From assembly GCA_036435485.1 (NCBI GenBank), contig CM071600.1, positions 158,174,546-158,238,545 on the forward strand: a DNA stretch of 64,000 nucleotides, read 5' to 3'. The position numbers and the translations under genes are program-made. The stretch comes from Saposhnikovia divaricata (lineage: Eukaryota; Streptophyta; Magnoliopsida; Apiales; Apiaceae). Below, in pieces: positions 57,927 to 64,000 of this stretch. The notes under the pieces are model-generated. The model saw nothing but the letters and a program-made list of their open reading frames with translations. It searched no databases and had not been told where the DNA came from. The stretch's first letter is position 1. Each line of letters starts with the position of its first letter.

Positions 57927-59181
57927 GGCAAGTTCATTCCTACCCTTATGTCAAAAATTCCGTATTTTGTTCATATAAATTTTATTTCATATTTACTGTC
58001 AAGCTATCAGTTTTGAGATTTATTTTATTTTTATTTTTTGTTACAAAAATTGAGTATGGATATTATTTTCTCGTTTGGAGAATATTTTATCGCTAAAATA
58101 TTTTAATAGTGAATTATATCTCCTATAAGCGTAGAAGCGACTTCGTTGCTATTGAGTCGATTTCATTATTTCGAAACGACTTTTTAATTTTGATTCAGTC
58201 GAACTAATCTCATCACTTGAGACAGTTAAATTCGTTCTTTTCTGTCGAATTTATCGTACAAATTCGACGACACTCATTGATTATCTTTTATTTGATTCAT
58301 CTTTCGAATCGAACAAATAAATAGTATAATAGCAGGATCGTTAGAGTGTTTACTCGTTGATCAAGTAAAAACCTTATTTTTTAACGATCATCAATTATGT
58401 GTATTTTATTATAATCATTCGAGTTGTGCTCATTATTCAGTACGACTCATTTATATCTAATTTTTCCAGACTATTCTCATTATTTCGAGATAGTTGCCCT
58501 TTTTGTCAGTGGTTGGCACTTTGTTCGTGTCAACCAATAAAATATAATTATTGAGATTTTACATCGGTCCATTGTTCGGAATGGTGGCACATTTATGTGA
58601 GACTGGCAGTTCGCCAGATCAAATAAATATTTTCCTGTGAAGTTTATCCCAAATATATCTGTTCACTAAATGTTTGGGAATTCTGTATTCTACTGGTCAA
58701 TTTTGGGAAAGAGGCCTATGATAGAGAAAGAAAGACTTGTGTACTGTTATAAAGACACGAGTATATTATAGGCATTACGGTTGCCAGGGTTGACTTGATA
58801 ACCAATTATGATGCTAGCATACATACGTATATTATATTTCGCTGATATCGCATTGTAGTCGTGATCGGGCGAAGTGCGGTGTCATAGGAGGACGGTATTC
58901 CCGGTCGGATAGTTGATCGCCCTCCCGAGATAACAAGAAGTTGGAAGACCAGTGTATTCATTTCTCATGAGTCATCACAGACATACCAAATGAGTCCTTT
59001 CGAGTATATTTTTCATCGAGATGAGTCTTGTGTCAATAACAAACTGTTGATTTTCAAATGCTCATTTATATTTCGAGTTTATATTTTTGGTAAGTCCTAT
59101 TATATTTATATACCGAACAAGGAGAGAACTTGTTGAGCACCACAGTTGCTTATTCTTGCTTTACACCATTTATTCAGCAGT
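57927..59181 (+). repeat. LTR C, 3' part
   Basis: Starts with the donor AG|GCAAGT (first intron base 57928) directly after the LINE duplication. Includes GACGGTATTCCCGGTCGG (58890) and the block GTTGAGCACCACAGTTGCTT, which precedes the acceptor-like TTATTCAGCAG (ending 59180). It is cut at 59181 by the Athila/Tat-like LTR. Confidence 0.65.
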
Positions 59182-61225
59182 TGTTGTGCTAAAATAAATA
59201 CAATTTTTAAATCGCAAGTGCACGATTCGATCGTTGAAATATTTTAGGTATCGATCCACGGAGACTAACATTTTCGTGAACATTTATTTTTAATTTAATC
59301 GAACCAGGACAAGTGGATTTTGGATGATTTTGATTTTACCCTAATTAATTACTAAATGAAAATCTATTTAACTAGTTAAAACTAAATTTTTCTAAAACCT
59401 AATTATTCTAAAATTATTCTACAAATTAAAAATTCTAAATTCGAATTAAATCTAAATTCTAAATTATTCTAAAAATTCTTAAATTTCTCTAAAATTTGAT
59501 TTTATTCTAAAACTCTTCCTTTTTTTTTCAGAAAAAGATTCAGCCTTAACTTGCAAATAAACTCAAACAAAACAAATTGCAACAGCAATGAATACTAAAC
59601 CAACAAATTAAAACCATACGATTAAAAATAGCAACTATCAGTTCAAAATTAAAAACAGGCACACCAACTCAGACTACACAGCCACATTACTCAAAAACTC
59701 GCCCAGAAGCATATCAACCAGAAATTGCAGACAAGACACTAAACACGCACAATTCGAACCAAAAACCCAATAAACAAATTCAGGAAATTAACAGGGATGC
59801 CATGGGAATTAACGAAAAATAGCGAACAAAACACAAACACGCGAACAGAATTGATTCAACACCATTCGGAAATCAACAGCAAACTAACATTCAAACTCAG
59901 AACACGTAGCATAGTAACTCGTCGAACTAACTCAGAATTTTTTTACAGAAATAAAATCGTAGCGCAGAGAAAATCAGAAACAAGAAATAAAACCAAAATC
60001 AAAGAGGAACAGAAATCAAAGCCCAGGACAAACCAACGCAGAAGACTATGAAAACAAATGCAAAAACTCATAAAAATAGGATCGTAATTCAGAAAACTCG
60101 CGGATCAACTCAGTGATTCAACGATTCTAAAACGAAAATGGGGAAAGGGGAAGAAAAGAAGAAGGAACAGGTACTGGATTTGATGTTTTAAAACAGAGAA
60201 AGTAAAAAGAAGCTGGGTTTGTTTGAAGAGAATAGGGGAGAAGTCTGTTTAATCGAAGAAGAAGAAGAAAAATAAAATGGAACTGGGTTTGACGAAGAAG
60301 AAGGAAGAAGATGAGGAGAGGTTTTATTTTCATGGGGAAATGAAAAAAAAACAGAGAAATGAAGAAGAAATAATAAGTGCTGGGTTTGTGTTAAAATTAA
60401 AACAGACTGCTTCGAATAATAAAAAAAACTGAAAAACAATTTGCTGAAAATTAATTAATTACTATTTTTGTAATTTTTTTTAAAATCAAATAAGAAAACA
60501 AATAAAATAACTATGGAATTAAAATTACACTAAAACGAGGATTTGATTTGAAATTAAAATGGCCCACAATAAAATCGAAATTTAAAGGGGCAAAATTACG
60601 AATTAAAACTAAAATTAAAACTACGAGCAAGAAAATAAAAATCGTTATTTTCAACCCATAGTGGTTAGCATTTCGCTACTTTGTCCACTAAACGGATTTA
60701 CGAAAATAACGAAAGCTGTGCAACAAAAACGAAAGAACAAGACGAGAAATTAAAGGAAACGGAATTTTTGCATTAAAATAAAAAGTGTTTACAAGATTTG
60801 AAACTAAAAAAACAAGAAATTAAAGCTACTCTAAAATCTAAGTTCCTAAATACATGGGGGTGAGGGGGTATTTATAGGATAAGAATTAGGGTTAAGGGGT
60901 GTGTTGGGTTAATCTCCACCATACACCTTTTAATATGGTGGAGAAATCCTAGCCATCTTGGACATACACTTATTTAGTGTGTTGGGATGATCTCCACCTT
61001 CCATGTGTCTTCAAAGATTCCTTTTCCACCAAGCTCCTAATTCTTTTTCCTTTTTTCATGTAAGTCCTTTTTCTTCCTCTTTTTCCCTTCCTTGCTCTTT
61101 ATTTCTTTATTTTGCCATTTCTTTATTTATTCACGAATTTCCTGAAATGCAACAAAATAAATTATTAAAATACGAGTTCAAGCAATAAATAGTTAATAAA
61201 AATATGCAAAATTATGCAATTATCA
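59182..61225 (-). repeat. Athila/Tat-like 3' LTR (about 2.04 kb)
   Basis: On the minus strand from TGATAATTGC (61225) to AGCACAACA (59182). The far end carries GCAAGTGCACGATTCG and GGTATCGATCCACGGAGAC (plus strand), a motif common in LTRs of this group. The left edge is inferred from the TG/CA rule and from the LTR C sequence ending there; the other LTR is outside the window. Phe/Ser-rich frames at 60127-60439 are low-complexity artefacts. Confidence 0.75.
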
Positions 61226-61240
61226 AATGCCCCCATACCA
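61226..61240 (-). other. Polypurine tract of Athila/Tat-like element
   Basis: Minus strand TTGGTATGGGGGCATT directly before the LTR start TGATAATTGC, preceded by CTCGAGGACGAGCAAAAG. Confidence 0.75.
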
Positions 61241-62716
61241 ATCTTTTGCTCGTCCTCGAGTAAAACAAAAACAAAAAGATATCTAAGAGAAGTCCTATGC
61301 TCCTTTTCGTAGGCGTCACATGTAATTTTAGGTTTACCAACCCGTAAACCCATAGACGATCTCTACAGGTGGAGTGTTGTCTCCTAAGGGTTTACAGAAG
61401 ATATACCCATAAAATCTTTGAGATAATCAGCAAGTATCCAACTTTCCTCTTTCAATCTAGCTTTCATTGGTGTCAACAAAACAATTTTTGTAGGAAAATA
61501 CATACCTTAAAGATTATTCTAATAATAGGCAAGTTATAGGTTCCCACAATCCATATGAGTCGACTCAAAAAGTTTACAAAAAATCCCAAGGTGTGTAGTG
61601 AATTTAAGGCCTTTGATGGATAAAGTGCATACGAACATTTTCTCTTTTTCAACCAATATTGAACTGACCCAATCTCTATCAAAACAAGTATCTAGCCAAA
61701 CTTCACGCTCTTAGTAGTTAGATCGACTGTCGATTGAGGTCCCAAAAGACTTTTGTATCAATACCCATTTAGTGAGCTTTAGGTCAACAATCTCAGACCA
61801 CAAAGGACCTTAGGTTGCTAGGCACAAAGTCCCCTCGGACTTACTTACTCGGGTTATCAATGAGCCCAACGTAGTCAATTTTCCTACTAAGGACTTATTA
61901 GACTTAAGAATTTATTAACACTAATGGTTGAAATGACCATGCAATGATTGAGGTCCCAAAAGACTTATGCACTAATACCCATGTTGCGAGCGTTGGGTTA
62001 GCAATCCCAAACCACAAAGGGCTTTAGGTTGCTAGGCAGAAAGTCCCCTCGGACTTAATTGCTCGGGTACTAATGAGCCCAATCTGGCCATTCCTTCCAT
62101 TAGCACTCTACAACTACAAACATTTATTGACTTTTTTTTTCTTTTTTTCTTTTTTTTAGACACTATATGAACAATCTATCGCAAAGGTTTGATTCGACAT
62201 TGTTTTAACATGTGGGTTCTCTCTCAGGTATCGAATAACATCCCTATACAACCTTTCCATCAAAGGTCTTGTGGAAATGTGCCGTCTTGGACTTTTGAGC
62301 AAAAATTTGTTCGACACAAGTTTCATAAGGAAAAACTTACTAGACTACGTTCAAATCATCTTCTAAAGGCATTATACATATAATTTTCGAAAAATTGTTA
62401 ACACCAACTAGTTCTAAAAATTAAAGAGTGGAAAGGACAACTAAGCTAAAATATCTCTATTTTTGGATTTTTTAATTTTTTTGGATTTTTCAATTTTATG
62501 TATTTACACTAAAAACTTCCCCCATACCTAAATCATGCATTGTCCTCAATGTATGAAAATGCAAGAGAAATGAGTAAAGGAGAATGAGGAGATAATACCT
62601 GACAAGGGATAAAAGAGATGAACGAAAATGAAAAACAACTAATTAGCACTACTCACGCACACTTATACTCCCCCATACCTGAATTTCACGAGGGAAGGCA
62701 AAGGAATAGAATCGAA
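61241..62716 (-). other. Long noncoding 3' region of Athila/Tat-like element
   Basis: Where pol should lie there is only noncoding sequence, with a 214-bp duplicated block and further copies of the GGTATGGGGG motif (minus strand) at 62519-62528 and 62670-62679. No domain recognised in any frame. Confidence 0.7.
61732..62110. repeat. 214-bp tandem duplication
   Basis: GATTGAGGTCCCAAAAGACT starts at 61732 and 61946. Both units contain CCACAAAGG, TTAGGTTGCTAGGCA, AAGTCCCCTCGGACTTA and AATGAGCCCAA, with about 15-20 percent difference, so the duplication is old. The second unit is incomplete. Confidence 0.85.
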
Positions 62717-64000
62717 TTAGCCGATGCCGGTAGGAAAATTGGGGTGAAGCTTTGAGAAAATATCAAGACATTGTTGAAAATTTTGATTAGAAAATATTTT
62801 CTCAAGTAACATGGAATCATTCAACCTTATAGAACAAGTGTCACTAATGTTCTCCCTAAACCAACTTAAGGCTTCCTTATTTTGTTTAAGCAAATTAGAG
62901 ATAATGAAAGTTTGGTTAGGGGTTGAATCACTAGGAATGACAAAAGATAATGGTTCATCTTTCCCTAAAGGCTGTTGATCAAACTCGGGATGATAGAAAG
63001 TTGAGTCACATGTAGGAGGTGTTCCTACCAGACTCTTAACAATGGGCTTAACACCAACAACCTCGGGTGGGGTCTTCCACTTAGAATAATTTTCATTCAA
63101 ATCTCCTAACCATTCATCAAATGTAGGTGGTTCACCAACGGGAGTTTTAACAATAAGATTTGGTTCACAAGAGACCTCCTCAGGTTTGGTATCCCACTTA
63201 GAACAAATGTTATCCAACTCTCTTAACATCTCTTTCGAGGTCATATCCCTAAACGACTCATGAAGCTCTCGATTGGTTTCGTGATTTATTTGAAAATCCT
63301 CAACAAGAAGAGACTCAATCTCACTATCCTCAAGGCTTGACCAATTAACAATGTCATCAATAAGATTAACCCTTACTGTTTGTTCATAAAGTTCATTGGG
63401 TTCTTTTCCAACATTAAAGATGTTAAGGTTAATTGTCATATTACCAAAAGTGAGTTTCATCGAACCATCCCTACAATTAATCAAGGAATTGGATGTAGCA
63501 AGAAAAGGTCGTCCTAGAATGATCGGGATTTGGTTCTTAGGATTCGTAACGGGTTGAGTCTCGAGGACAACAAAATCAACAGGAAAAATGAAATCACCAA
63601 CCTTAATTAAGACATCTTCAATTATTCCCTTAGGCATTTTGACAGAACGATCAGCTAGTTGAAGTGTCATGTTCGTCTTCTTAAGTTCGCCTAAACCTAG
63701 GGCTTGATAGACTGAAAATGGAAGAAGATTCACACTCGCTCCTAAGTCAAGTAACGCCTTGTCCACAAAGGTATCGCCTATGACACATGAAATTGTAGGA
63801 CAACCGGGATCCTTATATTTCACGGGAAGTTGATTTGAAAGAATTGAACTAACATGAGAGGTCAAGAAGGCTTTTTTAGGGACGTGGATGGAACATTTAT
63901 GAGAACACAAATCTTTTAGACACTTGGCATAACAAAGGACTTGTTGAATGGCATCTAAAAGAGGAATGTTTATCTTGACTTGTTTGAAAACTTCCAAAAT
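62717..64000 (-). CDS. gag-pro: Athila/Tat-like gag C-terminus and protease (partial)
   Basis: Open from the window edge to TAA/TAG at 62717, about 427 codons. Begins in the segment VFKQVKINIPLLDAI...YAKCLKDLC that ends Gag in this group. The retropepsin-like domain follows: YKDPGCPTISCVIGD, ALLDLGASVNLLPFSVYQAL (D-L-G-A in place of D-T/S-G-A, usual for these elements), LADRSVKMPKGIIEDVLIKV, IPIILGRPFLATSNSLINCR and MKLTFGNMTINLNIFNV. After about residue 210 there is a linker with two copies of a W-K/D-PPEV-type motif and no RT; the end SKLHPNFPTGIG is not familiar. The start lies beyond the window. Confidence 0.85.
   Translation of the reverse strand: MLEVFKQVKINIPLLDAIQQVLCYAKCLKDLCSHKCSIHVPKKAFLTSHVSSILSNQLPVKYKDPGCPTISCVIGDTFVDKALLDLGASVNLLPFSVYQALGLGELKKTNMTLQLADRSVKMPKGIIEDVLIKVGDFIFPVDFVVLETQPVTNPKNQIPIILGRPFLATSNSLINCRDGSMKLTFGNMTINLNIFNVGKEPNELYEQTVRVNLIDDIVNWSSLEDSEIESLLVEDFQINHETNRELHESFRDMTSKEMLRELDNICSKWDTKPEEVSCEPNLIVKTPVGEPPTFDEWLGDLNENYSKWKTPPEVVGVKPIVKSLVGTPPTCDSTFYHPEFDQQPLGKDEPLSFVIPSDSTPNQTFIISNLLKQNKEALSWFRENISDTCSIRLNDSMLLEKIFSNQNFQQCLDIFSKLHPNFPTGIG

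Larger units (their letters stand above)
59182..64000 (-). mobile_element. Athila/Tat-like Ty3/gypsy element, 3' part, pol-less
   Basis: Minus-strand element entering from the right edge: gag-protease frame (from 64000 to 62717), about 1.5 kb noncoding, polypurine tract, 3' LTR. Between the protease frame and the polypurine tract there is no RT, RNase H or integrase, so this copy depends on another element, unless those genes lie elsewhere. Lineage is inferred from the D-L-G-A protease and the CTCGAGGACGAGCAAAAG...TATGGGGG end. Confidence 0.82.

Noticed and set aside
60127..60439. Phe/Ser/Leu-rich ORFs on the minus strand
   Set aside because: Low-complexity AG/CT-rich part of the Athila/Tat-like LTR.

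Overview
The window is a piece of a large, repeat-rich plant nuclear genome, probably a eudicot; the species cannot be told from the sequence. I see no intact host gene, rRNA or tRNA. Almost everything is transposable elements nested in one another: Ty3/gypsy LTR elements of the chromovirus Tekay/Del type, Ty3/gypsy elements of the Tat/Retand type, one Athila/Tat-like element, a truncated LINE with an RNase H domain, a CACTA DNA transposon that carries fragments of host genes, and two short tail-like retroposon insertions. Flowering-plant origin follows from the element lineages, the plant initiator-tRNA-Met primer sites and the captured CAND1 and cryptochrome-2 exon fragments.

Layout. 1-1631: old Tekay-like LTR debris (minus). 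1632-15817: Tekay chromovirus on the minus strand (3' LTR 1632-5110, pol 5144-8485, gag 8415-9830, an extra upstream ORF 10550-11284, primer site 11501-11512, 5' LTR 11517-15817); its two LTRs agree for about 1.27 kb and then become different subfamilies, called A and B here. 15818-18639: 5'-truncated plus-strand Tekay-like LTR (E) holding a 246-bp retroposon. 18820-29690: Tat element on the minus strand (Tat A) with attat target duplications, scrambled and deleted inside, interrupted by a truncated plus-strand Tekay-B element (LTR 23164-27764 plus primer site). 29691 to about 33900: AT-rich, gene-free, with direct repeats. About 33900-59181: a plus-strand Tekay-like LTR (C) in three pieces. 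C holds LTR D (34855-49964, target duplication gtaga), which in turn holds Tat B (35426-45360) and the CACTA element (45987-49290, target duplication gta). C also holds a LINE (51396-57912), which itself holds a solo Tekay-A LTR (52965-56449). 59182-64000: 3' end of an Athila/Tat-like element on the minus strand, running off the window.

How parts relate. Tat A and Tat B are one family (LTRs about 517 bp) in opposite orientation; B is younger, with nearly identical LTRs, and still shows the gag-PR-RT reading frame, the archaeal-type RNase H, integrase and a spliced antisense ORF. All Tekay-type LTRs share a feature I have not seen described: a near-perfect splice donor, usually the GC-type AG|GCAAGT, paired with an acceptor that lies just before a short basic ORF. 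In the three subfamily-A LTRs this ORF is an intact 67-codon frame beginning MA(R)(T/P)RQTARK, very like the histone H3 tail. The CACTA element joins exon fragments of two recognisable host genes behind a CT-rich leader.
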